Source: Streptomyces griseus subsp. griseus (GTDB lineage Bacteria; Actinomycetota; Actinomycetes; Streptomycetales; Streptomycetaceae). Taken from it: a stretch of 64,000 nt of DNA. Made by a program: the position numbers and the translations under genes. Under the pieces are notes generated by a model. It saw only the letters and a program-made list of their open reading frames with translations. It was not told the origin of the DNA and did no database searches. The DNA lies in NCBI RefSeq assembly GCF_000720255.1, contig NZ_JOJE01000006.1, positions 62,001 through 126,000 on the forward strand, read 5' to 3'. Below, one piece after another: positions 49,512 to 58,139 of this stretch (position 1 is the first letter of the stretch; each line of letters opens with the position of its first letter).

Positions 49512-50669
49512 TCAGCGGCGTGCCGTGACCGTCCCCTCCACCGCGAAGAACTGTTCCTCCACGTGGTCGAGCGCCAGCCGTAGCGCACCGGTCGTCACGG
49601 CTGCCTCACCGAGGAGGGAGAGGGTGACCTTCGGGGGGCGCAGGCAGTAGCGGGCCAGCTCCTGGCGAAGCGGCTCCAGTACGCCGTCCAGCCCGACCGC
49701 CCAGCCGCCGACGACGACCAGCTCCGGGTCGAGGGCCAGCACCAGCGCCGCCACGTCGTGCACGAGCCGCTGGATGAAGCGGTCGACGGCTGCCCGGGCC
49801 CGCTGGTCGCCCTCGCGGGCCTGCGCGAAGACCTTGGCGACCGCCTGCTCGTCCAATGGGTGCAGCGGCTGGTCCGTCGTGGACAACAGGGTCTCCGGAG
49901 TCACCTCACGGCCCAGCAGATGCAGCGCGCCGATCTCCCCGGCCGCCCCGCCGTACCCCCGGTGCAGCCGACCGCCGATCAGGGAACCGGCGCCCGGGCT
50001 CAGCCCTGCCAGCACCATCACGATGTCGTCGGACTCGGTGGCGGAACCCTTCCAGTGCTCGGCGACGGCCGCCGCGTTGGCGTCGTTCTCCACCAGCACC
50101 GGGCACTTGAAGGAGCGGCTCAGCCGCTCGCCCAGCCGCAGCCCCGTCCACTCGGGCAGCGCGGCGCCCAGCCGTATCGTGCCGTCCGTCTCGACTATCC
50201 CCGGGGTGCCGACGCCCACCGCCCGCAGCGAGCTGCGTGGCACCCCGGCCCGGCGCAGCAGTTCGGCGACCACGGTGCGCAGCCGCTCCAGGCGCTCGTC
50301 CGCCGGAGCCGTCTCGTCGACGTCCTTGACCTGCGCGCCCAGCACCCGGCCGTCCAGGTCGGCGAGGAGCGCGGCCACGCGGTGCGCCCCGATCTCCAGC
50401 CCCAGCAGATGCCCCGCCTCCGCGCGGAACCGGAACCGGCGCGCGGGCCGCCCCTGACGCCGGGCGGCGCCCTCCTCGGCCGCCTGCTCGACCACCAGGC
50501 CGGCTTCGATGAGCCCCTCGACGACCCCCTCGACGGTCGGCCGGGACAGCCCGGTGACCCGGGTGACCTCCGTCAGCGTCGCGCAGTCGGTGGCACGCAG
50601 CGCGTGCAGCACCACCGCGGAGTTGATTCTGCGCAGCAGCGAGGGGTCCCCGCCGGTCAGCCGTCCCAA
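49512..50669 (-). CDS. ROK-family transcriptional regulator
   Basis: A 385-residue ROK repressor. HTH at 20-60 (LHALRATDCATLTEVTRVTG LSRPTVEGVVEG). The kinase-like part is decayed: DxGGT is LEIGAHRVAA, and the zinc Cys cluster is absent in GALHLLGREVTPETL, while ENDANAAAVAEHW remains. Sugar binding may persist but kinase activity is not expected. The start is a TTG at 50669 with GGGAGGAC just before it. It may work with the nearby GntR regulator. Confidence 0.88.
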   Translation of the reverse strand: MGRLTGGDPSLLRRINSAVVLHALRATDCATLTEVTRVTGLSRPTVEGVVEGLIEAGLVVEQAAEEGAARRQGRPARRFRFRAEAGHLLGLEIGAHRVAALLADLDGRVLGAQVKDVDETAPADERLERLRTVVAELLRRAGVPRSSLRAVGVGTPGIVETDGTIRLGAALPEWTGLRLGERLSRSFKCPVLVENDANAAAVAEHWKGSATESDDIVMVLAGLSPGAGSLIGGRLHRGYGGAAGEIGALHLLGREVTPETLLSTTDQPLHPLDEQAVAKVFAQAREGDQRARAAVDRFIQRLVHDVAALVLALDPELVVVGGWAVGLDGVLEPLRQELARYCLRPPKVTLSLLGEAAVTTGALRLALDHVEEQFFAVEGTVTARR

Positions 50670-50808
50670 GGTCCGTCCTCCCAGCTCGTGCGCGTGTGGG
50701 GCGGATCGTACTCGGCGCGGTGAACTCCCCGCGAGTGCGATCGGTCACCTCCCCACCGCCACTCGGGCCGCCGTCGTCTCGGCCCGCCGCCACTCGGCCC
50801 ACCGCCAC

Positions 50809-51471
50809 TCAGCCCGGCGCCACGAACCCCGACTCGTACGCCGTGATCACCGCCTGGGTGCGGTCCCGGGCGCCCAGCTTGGCCAGCACCCCGCTCACAT
50901 GCGACTTCACCGTCTCGGTCCCGACGACCAGCCGCGCCGCGATCTCCGCGTTCGAAAGGCCGCGGGCCATCAGCCGCAGCACCTCCGCCTCGCGCTCGGT
51001 CAGCCGGGCCCGCTCCAGGACGTCCCGGGCCGCGCGGTTGCCCCCGTCGTCGCCGTACTCGGCGGCCAGGCGCCGCACCGAGGCGGGGAACAGCAGCGAC
51101 TCGCCCTCGGCGACCAGCCGCACCGCGTGCACGATCTCGGCGGGCCGGGCCCGCTTCAGCAGGAAACCGTCGGCCCCCGCGCGCAGCGCCTCGTACACGT
51201 ACTCGTCGTTCTCGAAGGTCGTCACCACGAGGATCTTCGGCGGCTCGGGCACCGTCCGCAGCACGGTGCGCGTGGCCTCGATGCCGTCGAGGAGCGGCAT
51301 GCGGACGTCCATGGCGACCACGTCGGGCCGCAGCTGCCGCACCAACGGGAGCACCGCGGCCCCGTCGGCCGCCTCCCCGACGACCTCGATGTCGGGCTGC
51401 GCCTCCAGCACGGCCCGCAGACCCGCGCGGACCAGGGGTTCGTCGTCGACGAGGAGAACGGTGACCGGCAT
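50809..51471 (-). CDS. NarL/LuxR-type response regulator
   Basis: A 220-residue response regulator. The receiver domain has D10/E11 and the phospho-acceptor D55 ([10 protein letters not shown]), K105 region [10 protein letters not shown], and the LuxR HTH is [20 protein letters not shown] and [20 protein letters not shown]. It is immediately downstream of the histidine kinase gene with 14 bp between, so the two form an operon. It probably controls the divergent ABC transporter genes. The 139-bp gap after it holds simple CCGCCACTCGGCC repeats. Confidence 0.93.
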   Translation of the reverse strand: MPVTVLLVDDEPLVRAGLRAVLEAQPDIEVVGEAADGAAVLPLVRQLRPDVVAMDVRMPLLDGIEATRTVLRTVPEPPKILVVTTFENDEYVYEALRAGADGFLLKRARPAEIVHAVRLVAEGESLLFPASVRRLAAEYGDDGGNRAARDVLERARLTEREAEVLRLMARGLSNAEIAARLVVGTETVKSHVSGVLAKLGARDRTQAVITAYESGFVAPG

Positions 51472-51485
51472 CCGGCCAGCCTAGA

Positions 51486-52649
51486 TCAACTCAACGGCAG
51501 CTCGACATGCACCTGCCAGTCACCCTCGGAGGGGCCGGTGCGCGCCCGGCCGCCGAGCAGGGCCGCGCGCTCGCGTATCCCGCGCAGACCGCTGCCCCGG
51601 CCGGGCCCCGGTATCTCGGCGGTGAGCGGGTTGCGGACCTCCAGGGCGAGGGTGTCGTCGGCCACCTCGATGCGCACCGTGACGGGCACGGCCCCCGCGT
51701 GCCGCACCACATTGGTCAGCGACTCCTGGAGGATGCGGTAGCCCTCGCGGGAGACAGGCCCCGGGACCTTCTCCACGGGGCCGGACAGTTCGGCGTCCAC
51801 CTTGGCGCCCGAGGCCCGAGCGGACTCCAGGAGACGGTCGGCGTCCGTGAGGGTGGGGCGGCTGCTCACCGGACGACCCGACTCGCGCAGTACGCCGAGC
51901 ACCCGCTCCAGGTCCTCCAGCGCGGCCCGCCCCGTCTCCTCGATGGCGACGAGCGCACGGTCGGTGAACTCCGCGTCGCCCGCCGCCCGGGCCGCGCCCG
52001 CCTGCACGACGGCGATGGTCAGCGCGTGCCCGATCGAGTCGTGCAGCTCGCGCGCGATACGGGTGCGTTCGAGCAGCTGCTCGGTGCGTTCCTCCAGGGC
52101 GGCGAGCCGCTGCGAGGGGGAGGGGCCGAGGAGACGCCGCGCCACCAGGGTGACGAGCGAGCCGGCGAGCACGACGGCGGCGCCGAGCGCGATCACGGGA
52201 AGCGGCACGAGGAGCGCGTACCACCAGTGGTGTCCCGGTACCTGGACGAACGTGGCGGGGTCCGGCGTACCGCCTCTGGCCGCACCCGCCAAGTCCCCGG
52301 TCAGCATGGGCAGTTGGATGGTGAGGAAGGCGACGGCAGAGCCGAGGATCAGTCGGCACTCCAGCCACAGAACCGTCCGCCAACGGTCGCCCCAGGTGAC
52401 GGAGGGCGCCGCGACGATGTCCGGGTCTTTCGCGTCGTGCCGTTGGCCGAGCAGCAGGGGGCCGGCCTGCAGCCCCTCCACGGTCCGCATCGCCGGCACG
52501 AGTCCGGCGAACGCGAGCGGCACCGCCGCCAGGTACATCCGCGTGTTGTCGAGGAACCACCACATGGTCGGCCACACGACGGCGATGAACAGATGCAGCC
52601 ATCGTGTGTACGTGACCGCCCGGGTGAACGGGCGCAACAAGCGGACCAT
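51486..52649 (-). CDS. HPK7-type sensor histidine kinase
   Basis: A 387-residue membrane histidine kinase with four hydrophobic segments in residues 12-190. The phosphorylation site is in RIARELHDSIGHALTIAVV, then the ATP-binding domain with ESLTNVVRHAGAVP and PGRGSGLRGIRERAALLGG. No extracellular sensor domain of any size is visible, as in cell-envelope or membrane-stress sensors. ATG 52649 is the internal choice; longer readings extend antisense to the ABC gene. Works with the downstream regulator gene. Confidence 0.9.
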   Translation of the reverse strand: MVRLLRPFTRAVTYTRWLHLFIAVVWPTMWWFLDNTRMYLAAVPLAFAGLVPAMRTVEGLQAGPLLLGQRHDAKDPDIVAAPSVTWGDRWRTVLWLECRLILGSAVAFLTIQLPMLTGDLAGAARGGTPDPATFVQVPGHHWWYALLVPLPVIALGAAVVLAGSLVTLVARRLLGPSPSQRLAALEERTEQLLERTRIARELHDSIGHALTIAVVQAGAARAAGDAEFTDRALVAIEETGRAALEDLERVLGVLRESGRPVSSRPTLTDADRLLESARASGAKVDAELSGPVEKVPGPVSREGYRILQESLTNVVRHAGAVPVTVRIEVADDTLALEVRNPLTAEIPGPGRGSGLRGIRERAALLGGRARTGPSEGDWQVHVELPLS

Positions 52650-52757
52650 TTCGTCATCGTGCCAGCCGCCACTGACAACCGGCTTCCCCCGCACGGGGGA
52701 GACGATCTCCACCACCGGGGGAGGCGCCGACCCCGCGTCGACGGCCACGCTGCTGCC

Positions 52758-53684
52758 ATGACCAGCATCGACGTCCGCAACCTGACCAAGGAGTACGGCA
52801 CCCGACGCGCCGTGGACGACCTCACCTTCCGGGTCCTGCCCGGCCGCGTCACCGGCTTCCTCGGCCCGAACGGCGCCGGCAAGTCCACCACCATGCGTCT
52901 CCTCCTCGGCCTCGACCGCCCCACCTCCGGCACCGCCACGATCGGCGGCCGCCCCTACCCCACCCTGGACGAACCCCTGCGCCACGTCGGGGCGTTGCTC
53001 GACGCCCAGGCCGCGCACGGATCCCGCACCGGCCGCGACCACTTGCGGGCCCTCGCGGCGAGCAACCGCCTCCCGGCACGCCGGGTCGAGGAGGTGCTGG
53101 AGGAGACCGGCCTGGCGTCGGTCGCGCGGCGCCGGGTGAAGACGTACTCCCTGGGCATGCGCCAACGGCTGGGCATCGCCGCCGCCCTGCTCGGCGACCC
53201 CGAGGTCGTCCTGCTCGACGAACCGTCCAACGGCCTCGACCCGGAGGGCATCGTGTGGGTCCGCGAACTCGTGCGCCGACTGGCGGGGGAGGGGCGTACG
53301 GTCCTGGTCTCCAGCCATCTGATGAACGAGACCGCGTCCTTCGCCGACCACCTGGTCGTCCTCGGACGCGGCCGGCTGCTCACCGACATGCCGATGCGGG
53401 ACTTCATCGACGCGCGCGTGCAGCCACGCGTGCGGGTCCGCACGACGGACGACCCCGCTCTCGAAACGCTCCTCGCCCAGCGGGGCCTGGACGCCGAACG
53501 GCACCAGGACGGCCACTGGACCGTGCACCACGCGCGCGTGGACGACATCGGCCGCCTGGCGTCGGGCGCCGGCCTTCCCCTGCTCGAACTGGCCTCCGAG
53601 GAGGGCACCCTGGAGCAGGCCTACTTCGATCTGACGGCGACCGAGACCGAGTTCACCGCACGTCCCCAGGAGGCCCGACGATGA
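52758..53684 (+). CDS. ABC transporter ATP-binding protein
   Basis: A 308-residue DrrA/CcmA-like ATPase. Walker A GPNGAGKST, signature YSLGMRQRLG, Walker B VVLLDEPSNGLD and switch His in VLVSSHLMNE are all present, followed by an 80-residue C-terminal domain typical of antibiotic/bacitracin-type exporters. ATG 52758 follows a 108-bp divergent gap from the kinase gene. The downstream permease overlaps by ATGA. The neighbouring two-component system probably responds to what it exports. Confidence 0.93.
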   Translation: MTSIDVRNLTKEYGTRRAVDDLTFRVLPGRVTGFLGPNGAGKSTTMRLLLGLDRPTSGTATIGGRPYPTLDEPLRHVGALLDAQAAHGSRTGRDHLRALAASNRLPARRVEEVLEETGLASVARRRVKTYSLGMRQRLGIAAALLGDPEVVLLDEPSNGLDPEGIVWVRELVRRLAGEGRTVLVSSHLMNETASFADHLVVLGRGRLLTDMPMRDFIDARVQPRVRVRTTDDPALETLLAQRGLDAERHQDGHWTVHHARVDDIGRLASGAGLPLLELASEEGTLEQAYFDLTATETEFTARPQEARR

Positions 53685-54406
53685 CGTTCGCCCCCGCTCT
53701 GCACGCCGAGTGGATCAAGATCCGTACGCTGCGGTCGCTGTGCGGCGCGCTGCTGGCGGTGTTCGTCGCGACCACGGCGTTCTCCGCGCTCGCCGGTGCC
53801 TCGGACACCTCCGACCCAGGCTTGGACCCGCTGTTCACGGCGCTGTCCGGGGTCATCCCCGGCCAGATCGCCGCCATTTCGTTCGGTGCCATGGCCGTGG
53901 CGTCGGAGTTCCACGGCGGTGCGCTCCGAGTGACCCTCGCCGCCACGCCCCGGCGCGGACGGTGGTTCGCCGCCAAGGCGACCGCCATCGCCGTACCGTC
54001 CCTCGTCGTGGGACTGGCCACCGCTCTGGCGGCCCTCCTCGCGGCACGGGCCGGTCTCGGCGGGGCGGCGGACGGACTGACCGCCGACGAGCAGACGCGC
54101 GCCGTCGTCGGCTGCGGGGTGTACCTCATGCTCATGTCCCTGTTCGCGGCCGGCCTCGCCGCCCTGCTGCGCAGCGGGGTGGGCACGCTCTCCCTGTTGA
54201 TCCCGTTCATCCTCGTCGTCTCGTTCGTGATCGGGGACAAGACCGGCACCGCCGCCGACTTCCTGCCCGACAAGGCGGGTCAGGTCGTCCTGTACGAGAC
54301 GCACGACGGACCGCTGGGACCGTGGACCGGTCTCGCCGTGACCGCGCTGTGGTCGGCGCTCGCCCTGCTGGCCGGCGGCTGGAGCGTGCGCCGCCGGGAC
54401 GCCTGA
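53681..54406 (+). CDS. ABC transporter permease
   Basis: A 241-residue membrane protein of the ABC2 type with six helices, opening LHAEWIKIRTLRSLCGALLA, a usual signature of these permeases. FHGGALRVTLAATPRRGRWFAAK and KTGTAADFLPDKAGQ follow. It works with the ATPase encoded just before it (ATGA overlap). The exported substance is unknown. It may confer resistance to an antimicrobial or serve membrane repair. Confidence 0.9.
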   Translation: MTFAPALHAEWIKIRTLRSLCGALLAVFVATTAFSALAGASDTSDPGLDPLFTALSGVIPGQIAAISFGAMAVASEFHGGALRVTLAATPRRGRWFAAKATAIAVPSLVVGLATALAALLAARAGLGGAADGLTADEQTRAVVGCGVYLMLMSLFAAGLAALLRSGVGTLSLLIPFILVVSFVIGDKTGTAADFLPDKAGQVVLYETHDGPLGPWTGLAVTALWSALALLAGGWSVRRRDA

Positions 54407-54463
54407 CGGCCATGCCCTTCTGACGCCTCACCAATTGTCAGAGGTGACCGGTTTACTGGAGGC

Positions 54464-54874
54464 ATGAGCCCCGATCAGCACCTCGCCGGGATCGACCTGC
54501 TGGGCACCCAGGCGTTCCCGGCACAGCAGAGGTACATCACGGCCGAGTTGGCCACGAGCACAGGTCTCGTGGCCAAGGACCCCGCGGAGCGGATCACGGC
54601 GGCGGAGCGGTTCCACGACGACAAGGAGGACGCGGCCCACGTCCTGACCGAGTCCTGGGGAGAGCCGGAACGGATCGGCCTGCAGACGATACGGCTGCGG
54701 ACGGCGACGGAGGAGATACCAGAACCCTGGGCCCGGCTCAGCCTCACCATGGGCGACGTCTACCTCTGGGAGCTGACGGAGCACGGCCGATGGGCGGCGC
54801 TCGGTGTGGCCGATCTCGATCCGGACGACGAGATACAACTCCTCCTCGTCGTCACCGACACGGACCCGCCCTGA
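54464..54874 (+). CDS. hypothetical protein
   Basis: A 136-residue acidic soluble protein, no family recognised. It has no membrane segment or signal; the second half is beta-rich (TIRLRTATEEIPEPWARLSL, VYLWELTEHGRWAALG). GGAGG directly precedes ATG 54464, and coding statistics look normal. It follows the ABC permease by 57 bp, same strand, and could be in its operon. No function can be offered. Confidence 0.7.
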   Translation: MSPDQHLAGIDLLGTQAFPAQQRYITAELATSTGLVAKDPAERITAAERFHDDKEDAAHVLTESWGEPERIGLQTIRLRTATEEIPEPWARLSLTMGDVYLWELTEHGRWAALGVADLDPDDEIQLLLVVTDTDPP

Positions 54875-54881
54875 CGACCGG

Positions 54882-55427
54882 CTAACCCTGCGCCGCCTCC
54901 CGCAACCGGGCGAACTCCTCGGCCATCGTCGCCGCCGTCCAGTGCGCGTTCAGACCGCTGGGATTCGGCAGCACCCACACGCGGGTGTCCCCGATGACCC
55001 GTTCCTGCGGCCCCACCCGGGCCTTCCGGTCGTCGAAAGCGGCCCGATAGGCCGTGACACCCACGACCGCCAGCCAACGGGGCCGCAGCAGCGTCACCTT
55101 CGCCGTGAGCCGGCGCCCGCCTTCCAGGTACTCCTCCGCGCTCAGTTCGTCGGCCCGGGCGGTGGCCCGCTCGACCACGTTGGTGATGCCGAGCCCGTAC
55201 GAGAGCAACTCCCGCTGCTCCGACGGCTTCATGAGCCTCGGTGTGAAGCCGGACAGGTGCAGCACCGGCCAGAAGCGGTTGCCGGGGCGGGCGAAGTGGT
55301 GCCCCGTCGCCGCCGTCATCAGACCGGGGTTGATCCCGCAGAACAGCACGCGCAGGCCGTCCGCGACGACGTCGGGTACGAGACGGTCGCGGGCGGCCTC
55401 CAGCTCCGCCGGGGTGAAGCGCGTCAG
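54882..55427 (-). CDS. mug: mismatch-specific uracil/thymine-DNA glycosylase (Mug/TDG type)
   Basis: A 181-residue DNA repair glycosylase. Motifs: LFCGINPGLMTAATGHHFARP (motif A with Asn), and VLPNPSGLNAHW (motif B). Similarity to Mug begins at TRFTPAELEAARDRLVPDVV, upstream of any ATG/GTG; the only codon at the expected place is CTG at 55427, overlapping the purB stop as CTGA. The alternative GTG at 55349 would cut 26 conserved-looking residues right before motif A. It removes U or T from G mismatches after deamination. Probably co-translated with purB. Confidence 0.88.
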   Translation of the reverse strand: MTRFTPAELEAARDRLVPDVVADGLRVLFCGINPGLMTAATGHHFARPGNRFWPVLHLSGFTPRLMKPSEQRELLSYGLGITNVVERATARADELSAEEYLEGGRRLTAKVTLLRPRWLAVVGVTAYRAAFDDRKARVGPQERVIGDTRVWVLPNPSGLNAHWTAATMAEEFARLREAAQG

Positions 55428-56866
55428 AGGATCGCTCCGGGGGTGTAGCCCGCGGCCTCCGGGTGCCGCTTGACGATCTCCTCGATCCGGCCGACGACGA
55501 GGCCGACCTGGTCGGCGGCCGCGCCCGTGAAGGACAGCTTGTCGGCCATCAGGGCGTCCAGCTGCGCGCGGTCGAGCGGGATGCGCTCGTCGGCGGCGAG
55601 CTTGTCGAGAAGCTCGTTGCGCTCGGCGCCCTGCTCACGCATCGCCAGCGCGGAGGCGACGGCGTTCTCCTTGATGGCCTCGTGGGCGAGCTCACGGCCC
55701 ACCCCCGCGCGCACCGCGCCCATGAGCACCTTGGTGGTGGCGAGGAACGGCAGGTAACGGTCCAGCTCCCGGGCGACGACCGCGGGGAAGGCGCCGAACT
55801 CGTCGAGCACCGTCAGGAACGTCTCCAGCAGACCGTCGAGCGCGAAGAACGCGTCCGGCAGCGCGACCCGGCGCACCACCGAGCAGGACACGTCGCCCTC
55901 GTTCCACTGGTCACCGGCCAGCTCGCCCGTCATCGAGGCGTAGCCGCGCAGGATCACCATCAGGCCGTTGACGCGCTCGCAGGAACGGGTGTTCATCTTG
56001 TGCGGCATGGCGGACGAGCCGACCTGGCCCGGCTTGAAGCCCTCGGTGACCAGCTCGTGCCCGGCCATCAGGCGGATCGTCTTCGCCAGCGACGACGGCG
56101 CCGCCGCCAGCTGCACCAGCGCGGTCACCACCTCGTAGTCCAGCGAGCGCGGGTAGACCTGGCCGACCGAGGTGAACGCCTGCGAGAAACCCAGGTGGTC
56201 GGCGATCCGCTGCTCCAGCTCGGCCAGCTTGGAGGCGTCCCCGCCGAGCAGGTCCAGCATGTCCTGCGCGGTGCCCACCGGGCCCTTGATGCCGCGCAAC
56301 GGGTAACGGCCCAGCAGCTCCTCGACCCGTCCGTACGCCACGAGCAGCTCGTCGGCGGCGGTCGCGAACCGCTTGCCGAGGGTGGTGGCCTGCGCGGCGA
56401 CGTTGTGGGAGCGGCCGGCCATGACCAGCTCGCCGTACTCACCGGCCAGCTTGCCCAGCCGGGCGAGCACGGACACGGTACGGTCGCGGATCAGCTCCAG
56501 GGAGAGGCGGATCTGGAGCTGCTCGACGTTCTCGGTGAGGTCGCGGGACGTCATGCCCTTGTGGACCTGCTCGTGCCCGGCGAGGTCGTTGAACTCCTCG
56601 ATCCGTGCCTTCACGTCGTGGCGGGTGACCTTCTCGCGCTCGGAGATGGAGGCGAGGTCGACCTGCTCGAGGACGCGTTCGTAGTCGGCGAGCGCCTGCT
56701 CGGGCACCTCGATCCCGAGGTCCTTCTGGGCCCTCAGCACGGCGAGCCAGAGCCGCCGCTCCAGCTTCACCTTGTACTCGGGCGACCAGAGCGTGGCGAG
56801 CTCGGTGGAGGCGTAGCGTCCGGCGAGGACGTTCGGGATGCGGGGCTTGGCGGGCGCAGAAGTCAC
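55424..56866 (-). CDS. purB: adenylosuccinate lyase
   Basis: A 480-residue purine enzyme catalysing two fumarate-releasing steps, SAICAR to AICAR and adenylosuccinate to AMP. Seen: GMTSRDLTENVEQLQI, MAGRSHNVAAQATTLGKR and the superfamily signature GSSAMPHKMN. GTG 56866 starts VTSAPAKPRIPNVLAGRYAS. No other purine gene lies near. The stop overlaps mug. Confidence 0.95.
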   Translation of the reverse strand: MTSAPAKPRIPNVLAGRYASTELATLWSPEYKVKLERRLWLAVLRAQKDLGIEVPEQALADYERVLEQVDLASISEREKVTRHDVKARIEEFNDLAGHEQVHKGMTSRDLTENVEQLQIRLSLELIRDRTVSVLARLGKLAGEYGELVMAGRSHNVAAQATTLGKRFATAADELLVAYGRVEELLGRYPLRGIKGPVGTAQDMLDLLGGDASKLAELEQRIADHLGFSQAFTSVGQVYPRSLDYEVVTALVQLAAAPSSLAKTIRLMAGHELVTEGFKPGQVGSSAMPHKMNTRSCERVNGLMVILRGYASMTGELAGDQWNEGDVSCSVVRRVALPDAFFALDGLLETFLTVLDEFGAFPAVVARELDRYLPFLATTKVLMGAVRAGVGRELAHEAIKENAVASALAMREQGAERNELLDKLAADERIPLDRAQLDALMADKLSFTGAAADQVGLVVGRIEEIVKRHPEAAGYTPGAIL

Positions 56867-56924
56867 GTGTACGGATTCTACTGGCGATTCGTGCAGGCCA
56901 GCGCACCGGCCTTTTCGTCGGAAC

Positions 56925-57265
56925 CTACGAGAGCCGCTCGGCGCGTTCGGCCGGTACCTCCGCGTGGCACTGCTCCGGTGCGCACCAGCAGGCCGGCGTC
57001 CTCCCGCGCAGCTCGGGCACCAGCGCGAGCAGATCCGGCCGCCCCAGCAGATCGCCCGGTACTTCGCCATGGCCTCCGCCCGCGTCCCGTCCCGCTTCCT
57101 CTTCGGGGTGTCGTAGGCGAACGGGTTGTACAGCGGATGCCGGGGCAGGTCCCAGCCGCCCATGGTCCGGCGGCGGCCCACGTGGACGACCTCCGCGGGG
57201 GCGTGCTCCAGCCGGGGGCCGTACTCGTGGAGGCGGCCCCTGACGTTCATCACCCGCGTGGTCAT
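56925..57265 (-). pseudogene. DUF4326 protein gene, frameshifted
   Basis: Two frames together give one DUF4326-type protein of about 113 residues. The first (from ATG 57265) reads TRVMNVRGRLHEYGPRLEHA through LYNPFAYDTPKRKRDG to EAMAKYR; the second continues DLLGRPDLLALVPELRG and ACWCAPEQCHAEV, the conserved Cys/His end. The switch is near 57050-57058 and corresponds to one missing base. DUF4326 proteins are small, nucleotide- or phage-associated proteins with no known role. It may be a real mutation, a sequencing error or rarely a programmed shift. Confidence 0.75.
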
Positions 57266-57271
57266 GGCGGG

Positions 57272-58054
57272 TTACTCCGCAGGATCCTCGTAGGGCAGCA
57301 GGTCGGGCCGCTTGGGCGGCAGCCCGTCGCCGGAGGAGCGGCCCGTGAGGCGGCGGCCGATCCACGGCAGCAGGTGCTGCCGGGCGAACCGCGCGTCCGC
57401 CACGCGCCGCATGACCCAGCCCGGCGGCAGGGTGGCCGGCATCGGCGTGTGCCAGTCGGCGTCCTCCGGGTCGTAACCCAGCCCCTGCCACACCGCCTCG
57501 GCGACCCGTCGGTGGCCCTCGGCCGTCAGGTGCAGCCGGTCCATGTCCCACATGCGCGGGTCGCTGAGCGAGGGCGCCCCGTACAGGTCGACGACCAGGG
57601 CGCCGTGCCGGGCGGCGAGCTCGTCGACGACCGCGAACAGCTCCTCCATGCGCGGCCGGAACCGCTGCAGGACCGGGCCCTGCCGGCCGGGACTGCGCAT
57701 CAGCACCAACTGCTTGCAGAATGGGGCGAGCCGCTCCACGGCCTCCGTCAGCAGGTCCCGTACCCGGACCATGTCGCATTTGGGGCGCAGCGTGTCGTTC
57801 AGACCGCCGACCAGGGTGATCACGTCGGCGCCCATCGCGGCCGCCACCGGTACCTGCTCGTCGACGATCTGCCCGATCAGCTTGCCCCGTACCGCGAGGT
57901 TGGCGTACCGGAAGCCGGGGGTGCGGGCGGCCATCCGGCCCGCCAGGAGGTCTGCCCAGCCCCGGTAGGTGCCGTCGGGGAGCAGGTCCGACATGCCCTC
58001 GGTGAAGGAGTCGCCGACCGCGACCAGGCTGGTGTGAGTGGGGTTCGTCTGCAT
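57272..58054 (-). CDS. SGNH/GDSL-type hydrolase
   Basis: A 260-residue esterase/lipase-like protein. Block I is VAVGDSFTEGMSD, block III VGGLNDTLRP (Asn), and block V MDRLHLTAEGHRRVA (Asp-x-x-His). No signal peptide, so it is intracellular. The last 60 residues are basic and Pro-rich. It may de-acylate small metabolites; substrate unknown. The DUF4326 gene is 6 bp downstream, same strand. Confidence 0.9.
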   Translation of the reverse strand: MQTNPTHTSLVAVGDSFTEGMSDLLPDGTYRGWADLLAGRMAARTPGFRYANLAVRGKLIGQIVDEQVPVAAAMGADVITLVGGLNDTLRPKCDMVRVRDLLTEAVERLAPFCKQLVLMRSPGRQGPVLQRFRPRMEELFAVVDELAARHGALVVDLYGAPSLSDPRMWDMDRLHLTAEGHRRVAEAVWQGLGYDPEDADWHTPMPATLPPGWVMRRVADARFARQHLLPWIGRRLTGRSSGDGLPPKRPDLLPYEDPAE

Positions 58055-58139
58055 GGCGTCACAGATGGTATCCCGAGGCTCATACCCAGCGGTCGGTCAC
58101 CCTGCCCTGCCCCTCCCGGTCCTGCGGGCACCCGGCGGC

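Noticed and set aside
50670..50808. CCGCCACTCGGCC repeats as regulatory sites
   Set aside because: Short, imperfect and simple; no symmetry to suggest a binding site.
52650..53531. Extension of the histidine kinase frame upstream
   Set aside because: Overlaps the divergent ABC ATPase gene, which has complete motifs.
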